From contig PWGV01000026.1 in the NCBI GenBank assembly GCA_003554585.1, positions 1 to 51,167 on the forward strand: a stretch of 51,167 nucleotides of DNA, written 5' to 3'. Each line of letters starts with the position of its first letter. Within the stretch, counting starts at the first letter, position 1. The notes beneath the pieces are model-generated. The model made no database searches. It had not been told where the DNA came from and saw only the letters and a list, made by a program, of their open reading frames with translations. The DNA is from Halobacteroidaceae bacterium. Its GTDB lineage: Bacteria; Bacillota; Halanaerobiia; B1SED10-174. Both the position numbers and the translations under genes were made by a program. Positions 9,516-17,462 of this stretch are shown here, one piece after another.

Positions 9516-12183
9516 AGAAGTATTTTTCACCAATTGTCCGGACAAATCCTCCCAGGTTAAAGCGGAAGTAGGTCCTCAGATTTTCCTCGGTATTATAAGA
9601 GACGCCCCCAACCAGTTCAAGGGGAATTCGGCCCTGGAGCAATTCTAAATTCAGAATTCCCTCCAGTCCTCCTCCGTACCTGTTTGCCTGGATATCTCCT
9701 GCCCAAGCAGAACCAACTTCAAAATAGGGCCGAGCCTGCAGACTATCCAGGAAAATCGGGATTTCTCCTCTTCCCCTTTTTATATCCAGGATGCGCTGGG
9801 TAAATTCCACCCGGTTGAGCCAGATTAATTCCCCCTGCAGGGGAACGGAAAAACTCCTCATGGAAGCACTGACCTGGTAGTCTCCTGGGGCTACCCCACC
9901 CAGAGTTGATAAGCCCAGGCTGGTTCCCCGGCGGGGGCTGATTCGCATTATTCCCTGCCCGATAAGCTGGGTGTCCCAGCCTTCAACATACCAGGTAGAT
10001 CCATCCAGGGCATAGGCAAAATTAACATTCAGTCTGTCCTCGCCCCGGATAAACTGTTGGGTCCAGCCCAGGTGAACGCCTGGGTATATCATGTCGGGAA
10101 GGAAGTAAGCTCCTCCGCCCAGCCTCAGGGTTCCGGCTGATAAATATTCCCGCTGCACCGGGAGGTGCAGGAGAAATTGTCCCCCGTCAAATCGGCGGGG
10201 GTTTTCATATTCAACGGGACCTACCCGGTAGGTCCACCCTCCCTGCAGGAGGGTTTCAATCAACCCGAACCTTCCCTGATCGGGATAAATACCGGTGTAG
10301 ATATTATAGGCCGGGGCAATAGGAAGACCAGAAACAAAACTCGCCTCATAGTAAACCAGTTGTAGGGGATCCCAGCCAAACATATTCACACCCACAACCC
10401 CTTCACCCGACCAGGGAATAACCAGGCGGGGGGTTAACTTTCTGAAGAGGGGGTAGTTGCGGCTTGATCTCCGCACCTCCCTCATTTCCCGGAGCTCTTC
10501 GTCCTCCCCGGGAACAAAATAGGTCAGGTTCCGGGAAACCCATTCTTCCCGATCGATCCTGTCTTCCTTTAATTGATATCCCTGCGGGGTGAGAACAACA
10601 AAATAATCTTTCCTATCCCCGGGACCGATATCAAAAGTTCCATAGGAGTTAGAAGTCACCTCCCAGAATTCTCCGCTGTCATAATCATAGGCAAGAACCT
10701 GGGGAGGCCCTCCCAGAACACCTATAGTATAGAGATAAGATCCATCTGCAGACCAGACAGGGCGTCGCAGACTTCCCTCTCTGACAAAAGTAGTTTCCAG
10801 GTACCCGGTATTGGTATCATAAATCCACAGGCCCCTTGCCCCACCTTCTATCCAGACTTCAATAGCAAATTTTTCACCTGCGGGGTCCCAGGCCAGGGAT
10901 CCGTAGTCAATTTCGGGCCGGTTAAAAAACAGGGTTTCCTTTTGCCCGTTTTCAACATCGTAGAGCACTACTTGATTCCCGCCCATTAAATTTTCTACAT
11001 AGGCCAGTTCTCCATGGGCAGACCAGGCAGGATGCCTACCACCCCGACCGGAGGTTACCTGTTTTTGTTCACCGGTCTCTAAATCGTATATAAAAATCTG
11101 ATGGTACATTTCCTTTAAGCCCTCGGGCCGAAGCCGGGCAAAAGCAATTTTTCTTCCATCAGGGGACCAGGCAGGCCTGCCCCCATTAATTCCTGCAACA
11201 GCAAGGATCTGTTCATCCTTTTCTCCATCATAAATCCTCAGGGAAGGGAAGAGTTCCCCCTGATGAAAATACAATACCCTATCTGTTTGCGGGCAGGTAG
11301 CTATGTTCTGATTGTAACCCCAGGCAGAAGTAATGGTTTCGGGTTGTTCAACCCTGCCGATTGAGGTTACTTTATCCTGCCATTCAAGATAAACCTCCTG
11401 CAGGTTATCACCGGTCAGATAATTAAACCAGCCGGAAATGCCTCTTAAAGGATTATCCGGGTATTTCCGGACAAGGTCCACAATTAAGTCCTCACCATAA
11501 ACGTCAATAAGGTAGGCCATAAACCAGGCTCCATAATTGTAGGCGGCCATTGCTCCGGGCCAGGATTCCAGATTGTATAATCCCTGGATCTGGTCAAAGT
11601 AGTACATTTCATCAGCATCAGCCTGGGCTCTAAGCATTGCTTCAATAACCGGGCTATCAGACCTGCCCCCTTCGGTAAGGTCTGTTTCCATGGTCATGGC
11701 AAAACCTTCAATAAACCAATAGGGCTGCAATAAAATCGGGGGAAATATCTGGGAAAGCCAGCCCCAGGGCAACATATTTTCTGGAGGCATGGAAAGCTGG
11801 AGAATATGAGCATATTCATGGGCAATAATTAAACGGAGCATGCTTTCATATTCACCGAATCCGCCTTCAAGGTTAAAATGCCCAAGATAGACTCCAATCC
11901 TGCGATCCCAGAAAATATCTGCCCATCCTCCAGCAGTATCTCTTTGGGCATATAAAATAAGATCGGTCTTTTTATTGGGCTCGTAGTTTAAAAACTCCGT
12001 GAGTTCAATATGAACTTCTTCCGCAATTTCTGCGGCCTGATTGGCCTGCTCTTCCAGGCCGGCAGGAAAATAAACCCTGAAATTCTCGGTGTCTATTTGC
12101 TGCCAGTTGAAGAACATAGCACCATGAGCAGGCTGAACCAGGACAACCAGCAAAACCAGGGAAAAAAGAAATGTTTTTAGCAT
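9490..12183 (-). CDS. Secreted zinc peptidase / beta-propeller / outer-membrane-barrel-like protein
   Basis: This is an 897-aa multidomain envelope protein. Residues 1-21 form a signal peptide with a likely cut after AHG. Residues ~27-280 are a gluzincin (peptidase MA-like) domain with HEYAH at 122-126 and the third zinc ligand probably E159 in WFIEGFAM. Residues ~285-570 hold TolB/WD40-like blades with recurring signatures PAWSPDG, PAWSAHG, LAWDPAG and PVWSADG. From ~600 to the end, alternating aromatic and hydrophobic strands separated by glycine-rich turns look like a transmembrane beta-barrel related to surface-antigen (Omp85/patatin-type) barrels; the chain ends a few residues after EKYFSS. 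It is probably an outer-membrane-anchored peptidase. Substrate and orientation are unknown. Start: ATG with GGAAGGAG in front. Confidence 0.8.
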   Translation of the reverse strand: MLKTFLFSLVLLVVLVQPAHGAMFFNWQQIDTENFRVYFPAGLEEQANQAAEIAEEVHIELTEFLNYEPNKKTDLILYAQRDTAGGWADIFWDRRIGVYLGHFNLEGGFGEYESMLRLIIAHEYAHILQLSMPPENMLPWGWLSQIFPPILLQPYWFIEGFAMTMETDLTEGGRSDSPVIEAMLRAQADADEMYYFDQIQGLYNLESWPGAMAAYNYGAWFMAYLIDVYGEDLIVDLVRKYPDNPLRGISGWFNYLTGDNLQEVYLEWQDKVTSIGRVEQPETITSAWGYNQNIATCPQTDRVLYFHQGELFPSLRIYDGEKDEQILAVAGINGGRPAWSPDGRKIAFARLRPEGLKEMYHQIFIYDLETGEQKQVTSGRGGRHPAWSAHGELAYVENLMGGNQVVLYDVENGQKETLFFNRPEIDYGSLAWDPAGEKFAIEVWIEGGARGLWIYDTNTGYLETTFVREGSLRRPVWSADGSYLYTIGVLGGPPQVLAYDYDSGEFWEVTSNSYGTFDIGPGDRKDYFVVLTPQGYQLKEDRIDREEWVSRNLTYFVPGEDEELREMREVRRSSRNYPLFRKLTPRLVIPWSGEGVVGVNMFGWDPLQLVYYEASFVSGLPIAPAYNIYTGIYPDQGRFGLIETLLQGGWTYRVGPVEYENPRRFDGGQFLLHLPVQREYLSAGTLRLGGGAYFLPDMIYPGVHLGWTQQFIRGEDRLNVNFAYALDGSTWYVEGWDTQLIGQGIMRISPRRGTSLGLSTLGGVAPGDYQVSASMRSFSVPLQGELIWLNRVEFTQRILDIKRGRGEIPIFLDSLQARPYFEVGSAWAGDIQANRYGGGLEGILNLELLQGRIPLELVGGVSYNTEENLRTYFRFNLGGFVRTIGEKYFSSPVEQDN

Positions 12184-12203
12184 AACCCTGCAAACTCCTT
12201 CCC

Positions 12204-12232
12204 TTTACAAATACTTTCGCAAATGGTATACT
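12204..12232 (+). promoter_or_regulatory. Promoter of tRNA-Pro
   Basis: TTTACA (12204-12209) and TATACT (12227-12232) are spaced by 17 bases and end 14 bases before the mature tRNA 5' end, a near-consensus housekeeping promoter for a single-gene tRNA unit. Confidence 0.85.
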
Positions 12233-12246
12233 TTAATATGAGAATG

Positions 12247-12323
12247 CGGAGCGTAGCGCAGCTTGGAAGCGCGCTGTCTTCGGGAGGCAGAGGTCCCGGG
12301 TTCAAATCCCGGCGCTCCGACCA
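12247..12323 (+). tRNA. tRNA-Pro (anticodon CGG)
   Basis: A complete cloverleaf is present. The acceptor stem pairs CGGAGCG (12247-12253) with CGCTCCG (12313-12319), followed by discriminator A and an encoded CCA. The D arm contains AGCTTGGAA, the anticodon loop TTCGGGA gives anticodon CGG, and the T arm is CCGGG-TTCAAAT-CCCGG. CGG reads the proline codon CCG. The gene has its own promoter and terminator and is transcribed against the flanking genes. Confidence 0.97.
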
Positions 12324-12332
12324 CTGATAATT

Positions 12333-12366
12333 ATCCCCAGCCCACTGGCGGGCCGGGGATTTTTTG
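12333..12366 (+). terminator. Intrinsic terminator of the tRNA-Pro gene
   Basis: The stem pairs ATCCCC-A-GCCC with GGGC-C-GGGGAT (one A/C mismatch) around loop ACTGGC and is followed by TTTTTG and a second T run. It ends four bases before the stop of the convergent gene. Confidence 0.85.
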
Positions 12367-12370
12367 TTTT

Positions 12371-13279
12371 TTAACCCCGGGCTATCCAGGGCTTATTGGT
12401 TCCGAAACGGCTCTTTAAGGTAACTCCAAGAGCCAGCATATAAATAAGGGCCATTATAACCATGTGGATTGGCCCGCCGATAAATGGGATTACCCTGATT
12501 ATCAGCCGAATAATAAATATTGCCAGCAGTCCTACCGCAGCAGTTCCAATCACCTTATCCTGCTTCCTGCCGAATTTATCCAATAACCAATCCCCAAGGA
12601 TGAAAAATATGCCTACCTGGCCGAGAATAACTGCAAGATAATAGCCGAGCAAGACCACCAGAGCCAGCGGAATACCAAGAATTGTAATTAGAAGAAAAAT
12701 CACCACGGGAAAAAGGAGGATAAAACCAAGGAAGCCCACCAGAAGAGATAATCCCCACTCCTCTTTAATTGTCGAAGCCACTCCCTTAACATTGTTCGCA
12801 AATAAAAAAGCAACAAGCAGGGTAAAAAGCAACTGGTAAAAAAAGCCTAAAACCGAACCCCAGGGGGATATTACTGGCCGAAAAACCCAGCCTGGAAATC
12901 CTATCCGAAATTGGTCGGAAAAACTGACGGTGCGAAAAGTTCCCCCGATCTGGACCTGCTGATCCCTCCAGACCGACCCACCAACCTGGACCAGATCCCC
13001 TCCAATACTTGAACCTCTTTCCATCCTGAGACGGCTGCCAACGCTTATCAGATCTCCGGTTATCCTTCCTTCAACAGTACCATCTCCCCCGACACAAACC
13101 AGGTCTCCTTCCAGGGTGCCCAGAACCTCAACCCTTCCTCCAAAAATGACCATATCTCCACGGAATGTTTCCCCGGGGGCAATTAGCCTGCTTCCTCCAA
13201 ATGTAACTCCCCCATTGGCCTGGACCAAACCAGAAAATAAAAACAAAAGGATAAAAACAAACAAAATTTTTCTCTTCAA
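12371..13279 (-). CDS. Secreted/membrane polymer-forming (bactofilin-like) protein
   Basis: The protein (302 aa) has a signal peptide (residues 1-22, ending QANG). A region of short repeated beta-helix turns follows (~24-120; for example IFGGRVEVLGTLEGDL and ITGDLISVGSRL), of the polymer-forming/bactofilin kind. Then come about four or five hydrophobic segments (~145-290). It is thus an extracytoplasmic beta-helix anchored by a membrane domain. Such proteins are common in Bacillota and poorly characterised; a role in envelope structure is only inferred. The start is TTG behind GGAAGGGGGAGA. It follows the MFS gene by 72 bases and may share its transcript. Confidence 0.75.
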   Translation of the reverse strand: MKRKILFVFILLFLFSGLVQANGGVTFGGSRLIAPGETFRGDMVIFGGRVEVLGTLEGDLVCVGGDGTVEGRITGDLISVGSRLRMERGSSIGGDLVQVGGSVWRDQQVQIGGTFRTVSFSDQFRIGFPGWVFRPVISPWGSVLGFFYQLLFTLLVAFLFANNVKGVASTIKEEWGLSLLVGFLGFILLFPVVIFLLITILGIPLALVVLLGYYLAVILGQVGIFFILGDWLLDKFGRKQDKVIGTAAVGLLAIFIIRLIIRVIPFIGGPIHMVIMALIYMLALGVTLKSRFGTNKPWIARG

Positions 13280-13351
13280 ACCGGTCTCCCCCTTCCTTTT
13301 CTCCTCTTAGTTTAGCCCTTTCTGGGGGTTTTGTAAAGAAATTTTTTCACC

Positions 13352-14587
13352 CTATAATTCCTTATCTGAGCCCTGCTTTTCAAGACCCCGGAACATGAAA
13401 TAAAAGAATATTGTTGAGAAAGTGTAAAAAACTGCGGCAACCTGGAAAACAAACTGATAGCTGAAACCTGCGATCAGCATCCCGCTTATGGGGCCACAAA
13501 TTGTCCAGCCTAGCTGAAACACAAGTTGGTGAAGACTGGTCGCGGTTCCTTTCATTTTATCCGAAACATTGTCCATCATCAGGTTCATTGTAATGGGATT
13601 GGCGGAATTCATCAAACCACCCCTGAAAAGAAAGGCGATTAAAGCCAGGATAAGCAAATGGGTATTACCCAGTATCAGAAGGAAAACTATCGACAATCCC
13701 TGCAGAGTGCAGATCGCCGGGACCCTACCCACTTTTTGGGCCAGGGGAGGTCCAAGGAGCATGGCCGTAGCCATCACGGCCTGCCCCCCCGCCATGATAG
13801 TTCCAATTCTACCCGTAGTAAGCCCAAAAACATGGGCAAAATAAAGATTAAAGTAGGGGACAATTAGGCCTGCTCCCAGACCCAGGAGCAGAGAAGCAAG
13901 AACAAATTTAAAGATCGTTTTTTTTTCGGGGGTTTCTTTTAAGCGCCGGCCAAAGCTTGCCCAGCTCTGCCCTCCTCCGGGCTTTTTCTCCCTGATTTTT
14001 GCCAGGGGAAAAAGGGCTAAAATGGATAAGCCCCCGGCAAGTATAAGAGTAATTTGTTTGCTCCATACTGGTGCCATTCCAGCAATAACTTCAAAAGAAT
14101 CGGCAAGCCAGCCTCCACCTACATTCCCCAGCATCGATGAAAACATCATCAGAGACCAGCTCAGGCTAAAAAGGTGCATCCTTTCCCGGGGCCCAGCGTT
14201 CTCCGAGATAAAAGGAGGGTTTGTAACCATAAAAATTGCCTGACCCAAACCGAAAGTAAAGGAAAAAATCAGGATGGGGAAATTGGTTTCCACCATGGCC
14301 ACCCCGAACAAACCCATTCCAACCAGGAGGACTCCCCCGGACATAACCAACCTTCGCCCTTTATTATCACTTACTATTCCAGCCGGAATAAGGACCAGGA
14401 CTGCAGCCAGAGCTTTTAGAGAAACTGTTTGGCCCACAAAAGCCTCGTTAAAACCAAGGTCCCGCAGGTAGAGATTAAATATAACCATGTGTACACCCCG
14501 GGCCATAGCCGAAAGGGAGAGGGCCAGGAACATCCTCTTGATATTTGGACTGGCCTGGCCCAGGGAATAAATATATTGCTTTACCAC
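13352..14587 (-). CDS. Major facilitator superfamily transporter
   Basis: This is a 411-aa inner-membrane protein with about 12 transmembrane helices. The cytoplasmic loop after helix 2 has the MFS motif A pattern (GIVSDNKGRRLVMSG), and an A-like repeat appears in the second half (GPPLAQKVGRVP). No substrate can be deduced; drug-efflux-type members look like this. The GTG start follows AAGGGAAG. It is 18 bases downstream of the FAD-dehydrogenase gene, so the two are probably co-transcribed. Confidence 0.88.
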   Translation of the reverse strand: MVKQYIYSLGQASPNIKRMFLALSLSAMARGVHMVIFNLYLRDLGFNEAFVGQTVSLKALAAVLVLIPAGIVSDNKGRRLVMSGGVLLVGMGLFGVAMVETNFPILIFSFTFGLGQAIFMVTNPPFISENAGPRERMHLFSLSWSLMMFSSMLGNVGGGWLADSFEVIAGMAPVWSKQITLILAGGLSILALFPLAKIREKKPGGGQSWASFGRRLKETPEKKTIFKFVLASLLLGLGAGLIVPYFNLYFAHVFGLTTGRIGTIMAGGQAVMATAMLLGPPLAQKVGRVPAICTLQGLSIVFLLILGNTHLLILALIAFLFRGGLMNSANPITMNLMMDNVSDKMKGTATSLHQLVFQLGWTICGPISGMLIAGFSYQFVFQVAAVFYTFSTIFFYFMFRGLEKQGSDKEL

Positions 14588-14605
14588 AATAAAAACTTCC
14601 CTTCT

Positions 14606-15985
14606 TTATTGCAATCTTTTTTTAATCTCCTGGCCTATTACCCATCCGGAAACGGAAGCTTGCATTAATCCCCGGGTTTTTCCTGCTCCATCTCCGCCGG
14701 CAAACAAATTGGAAACCCTGGTCTCAAGTTCCGGCGAGACTTCAATACAGGAAGAATAAAATTTTACTTCCACCCCATATAAAAGAGTATTACGAGAATA
14801 GATCCCCGGAGCCATCTTATCAAGAGCCTCCAGCATTTCAATAAGGGATTTCAAATGCCGGTAAGGAAGGACCAAACTCAGGTCACCAGGAGTCGCATCA
14901 GTAAGCGTGGGTTCTACCTGCCCTCTAATTATTCGCTGTTCTGTGGATCGCCGTCCTGCAAGGAGGTCTCCCAGTCTCTGGACAAGCACCCCCCCGCCTA
15001 ACAGGTTAGCAAGGCGGGCTATATACCGCCCATATTTAATCGGTTCTTTAAAAGGCTCAGTAAAACTTTTGCTAACAAGCAGGGCAAAATTGGTATTCTT
15101 GGTCTTATAATCCGAGTGGCTGTGGCCATTTACAGTTATCAAACCCTGGTTATTCTCCTGGACTACTTCCCCGTTGGGACACATACAAAAAGTCCGCACC
15201 CGGTCATCAAAAGTTTTGGAGAAGTAAAGCAGTTTAGGTTCGTATATATCCCGGGTAATATCATCTGTAACTACCGAGGGAACTTCAACGCGAATACCAA
15301 TATCAACTGGATTCACAGAAAGCTGCATCTTAAGCCGATTTGCTTCTGTCTCGAACCATTCTGAATTTTCCCTTCCCGGAGCAACCATGACATATCGTGC
15401 CTGAATTTTTTTCCCATTTCCCGTTACAACCCCTGTAACTTTCTCTTTTTCTACCTGGAAATGATCAACCCTGGTATTTGTCATTATGTCAACCCCATTT
15501 TCCCGGAGACGATCATACATTTTCTGGAGAACCTCTCGACTGTAACCTGTTCCCAGGTGACGAAGAGGAGCGGCTACAAATTTCATTTCTGCCATTAGGG
15601 CTTTTTTCTGGAGCTGTTCCCCTTTTTCCGGGGAAGCACCAAAAATATGCTCCGGGGCGCCGAATTCCTGGTAGACAGAATCAACTTCCCCGATCAAACT
15701 ATCCAGCCTGTTACTACCCAGATACTGGGCAAGATTACCCCCTACATCGCCTGAAAGGGTCAGCTTGCCGTCACTGTATGCTCCTGCCCCACCCCAGCCG
15801 CAAACAATAGAACAATTTTCACACTGCAGACAGCGACCACCCTTTTCCTTGGCGGGGCAATATCTTTTTTCTAATGATTTTCCTTTTTCTATAATCAGGA
15901 TCCTTTTATCAGTATCCATTAACTGCAGGGCGCAAAAAATTCCCGCGGGTCCAGCCCCAATAATTATTACATCATAATTGTTCAT
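14606..15985 (-). CDS. FAD-dependent dehydrogenase, COG2509 type
   Basis: This predicted flavoprotein (459 aa) has a Rossmann FAD site GAGPAGIFCAL at residues ~10-20. It also carries the family's cysteine-rich stretch with C43, C52, C55, C58 and C62, directly before GWGGAGAYSDGKL. The C-terminus has the second FAD-contact motif LFAGGDGAGKTRGL. Members of this family have no agreed function. The frame extends to a GTG at 16003, but that GTG is part of the GGGAGGGGGGAG Shine-Dalgarno, so the ATG at 15985 (MNNYDVIIIG) is used. It overlaps the DUF3842 gene by 14 bases. Confidence 0.85.
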   Translation of the reverse strand: MNNYDVIIIGAGPAGIFCALQLMDTDKRILIIEKGKSLEKRYCPAKEKGGRCLQCENCSIVCGWGGAGAYSDGKLTLSGDVGGNLAQYLGSNRLDSLIGEVDSVYQEFGAPEHIFGASPEKGEQLQKKALMAEMKFVAAPLRHLGTGYSREVLQKMYDRLRENGVDIMTNTRVDHFQVEKEKVTGVVTGNGKKIQARYVMVAPGRENSEWFETEANRLKMQLSVNPVDIGIRVEVPSVVTDDITRDIYEPKLLYFSKTFDDRVRTFCMCPNGEVVQENNQGLITVNGHSHSDYKTKNTNFALLVSKSFTEPFKEPIKYGRYIARLANLLGGGVLVQRLGDLLAGRRSTEQRIIRGQVEPTLTDATPGDLSLVLPYRHLKSLIEMLEALDKMAPGIYSRNTLLYGVEVKFYSSCIEVSPELETRVSNLFAGGDGAGKTRGLMQASVSGWVIGQEIKKRLQ

Positions 15986-16406
15986 CGTCTCCCCCCTCCC
16001 CACAGAATTTCAGGATTAATTCCACTGCTTCTTCAAGTAGGCTAGCCAGATTGGAGGACTGCCTGCCAACAAGGTGGACATGAGGCTGTTCCAGGGGAAC
16101 CAAAATTTTCCTGGCCCCCGATTTAGCAATCGCAGTTGCCAGTTGGGGAGTTATTTCTCCCCGCATGGCATGGGGGATAATTATCCCCATGGGACCTGTA
16201 ATTAAATCCATGTTTTCCAGATTATATATAATAGCCTTTTCTCCACTAACTCCAAGCCCAGAGGAACCTTCTAACATCTTCTGGGTAGCAATTCCATTGG
16301 TGCCCAGCAAAAATAAGGTCACCCCATCCGGAAGCCGAGCAGTAATCTTCCGGGCAAGCTGGTTTCCCAGGCCTCCCCCCAGCCCATCAACTATTGCAAT
16401 TTTCAA
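15972..16406 (-). CDS. DUF3842 family protein
   Basis: This small protein (144 aa) begins with a dinucleotide-binding-like strand-loop-helix (KIAIVDGLGGGLG). It matches the DUF3842 family found mainly in anaerobic Clostridia; no function is established. Later segments include a glycine-proline-rich GPMGIIIPHAMRGEI and a conserved-looking LVPLEQPHVHLVG. The TTG start lies eight bases after GGGAGGAGA. It overlaps the FAD-dehydrogenase gene, so the two proteins may work together, which is inference from gene order only. Confidence 0.8.
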   Translation of the reverse strand: MKIAIVDGLGGGLGNQLARKITARLPDGVTLFLLGTNGIATQKMLEGSSGLGVSGEKAIIYNLENMDLITGPMGIIIPHAMRGEITPQLATAIAKSGARKILVPLEQPHVHLVGRQSSNLASLLEEAVELILKFCGEGGDDEQL

Positions 16407-16435
16407 AAAAGATCTCCTCCCACCCGGTGTTACCC

Positions 16436-16469
16436 AAAAAAGGAAAGGGGAAAACCCCTTTCCTTTTTT
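16436..16469 (-). terminator. Intrinsic terminator after yerC
   Basis: The stem pairs AAAAAAGGAAAGGGG with CCCCTTTCCTTTTTT around an AAAA loop. On the minus strand it gives a GC-rich stem ending in six T residues, 20 bases after the yerC stop. The symmetry would also allow termination in the other direction. Confidence 0.88.
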
Positions 16470-16489
16470 ATTTTATTATAGGTCTTTCC

Positions 16490-16789
16490 CTACTTCTTAT
16501 CATCTTCCTTTAAACGGTCCAGGACCAAACGATAGCCATCTGAACCGTAGTTTAAGTACCGTTTCACCCTGCTGATTGTAGCTGTGCTGGCTCCTGTGGC
16601 ATCAGCCACTTCTTCATATGTGGCTCCGGCCCTTAACATTCTGGCAACCTCCAACCTCTGAGCCATTGCCTTAATTTCATTAATCGTACAGGCGTCCTCA
16701 AAAAAAGAATAAGCTTCTTCAATGTTCCGTAGGGTCAGTACCGCCTTAAAAAGTTGATCAGTCATATCATCCTTAATTCTTCCGTTCAT
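16490..16789 (-). CDS. yerC: TrpR-like DNA-binding regulator, YerC/YecD family
   Basis: This is an all-helical DNA-binding protein (99 aa). The helix-turn-helix is TYEEVADATGASTATISRVK in the C-terminal half, preceded by the family stretch EIKAMAQRLEVARML. It is related to the Trp repressor fold, but its ligand and targets are unknown. The frame opens at a GTG at 16798 that is part of the Shine-Dalgarno AAAGGAGGTGA; the ATG at 16789 has proper spacing. It overlaps plsY by 17 bases and ends the guaA/plsY group before a strong terminator. Confidence 0.88.
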   Translation of the reverse strand: MNGRIKDDMTDQLFKAVLTLRNIEEAYSFFEDACTINEIKAMAQRLEVARMLRAGATYEEVADATGASTATISRVKRYLNYGSDGYRLVLDRLKEDDKK

Positions 16790-17384
16790 TAAACTCACCT
16801 CCTTTAGAAATTATTGCTTTTATTAAGTTTTTCCTCTCTTCTTCGCCTTTAAAAGTTAAGTTTAAATTCTTCCAGTGCTTTAGCAATAGCATAATTGCGA
16901 TTGCAATTCCCAGGTAAGCACCGCTAACTCCCAACTGCCATCCCAGAAGAACCGGGAGGAAAAAACCGGTAATAACACTGCTTAAAGCAATATAAGATGA
17001 TAGGAAATTAATTACCAGAAAAATAATTATTAAAAAAGGTATAATAACAGGACTGAGAACCAATAACGTTCCCGCCATAGTAGCAATTCCCTTGCCGCCC
17101 TTTCCCTGCAAAAAAACAGACCAGTTATGACCTGCAATCACCCCTGCAGCAGCAAAGAGGCTAAAACCTAACAGACCACCTAAAACAACCGCAATAATTC
17201 CTTTTCCTAAATCTATCAAGAGACAGAGCAAAGCCGGTCCTCGGCCCAGGAGCCGAAGGATATTTGCCGTTCCGGGGTTGGTACTTCCTTCTCTGGTAAC
17301 CTGCACCCCCCGACTGCGCCCAACCAGCACTGCCCCGGGCATGCTTCCCAAAAGGAAAGAACCCAGCAAAACAATCCAGGCCAT
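16773..17384 (-). CDS. plsY: Glycerol-3-phosphate acyltransferase PlsY
   Basis: PlsY (203 aa) is an inner-membrane enzyme that acylates glycerol-3-phosphate from acyl-phosphate in phospholipid synthesis. About six or seven hydrophobic segments are seen. The catalytic loops are recognisable: motif 1 as GSTNPGTANILRLLG (usually GSGNxGATN), motif 2 as GHNWSVFLQGKGGKG, and motif 3 weakened to HWKNLNLTFKGEE. The ATG follows GAGGAG by nine bases. It lies downstream of guaA after a hairpin and overlaps yerC. Confidence 0.93.
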   Translation of the reverse strand: MAWIVLLGSFLLGSMPGAVLVGRSRGVQVTREGSTNPGTANILRLLGRGPALLCLLIDLGKGIIAVVLGGLLGFSLFAAAGVIAGHNWSVFLQGKGGKGIATMAGTLLVLSPVIIPFLIIIFLVINFLSSYIALSSVITGFFLPVLLGWQLGVSGAYLGIAIAIMLLLKHWKNLNLTFKGEEERKNLIKAIISKGGEFNERKN

Positions 17385-17425
17385 ATTAAAGGACTCCTCT
17401 TTTAGTTATTCTCTTTCCTTTTTAA

Positions 17426-17454
17426 CAATCCTTCTTTAAACAAAAGAAGGATTG
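17426..17454. repeat. Perfect 12-bp inverted repeat between guaA and plsY
   Basis: CAATCCTTCTTT (17426-17437) pairs perfectly with AAAGAAGGATTG (17443-17454) around a five-base loop. It lies just after the guaA stop. Neither strand has a T run behind the stem, so it is not a standard intrinsic terminator. It may be an attenuator, an RNA-processing or stabilising hairpin, or a protein site. Confidence 0.7.
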
Positions 17455-17462
17455 GGACTACC

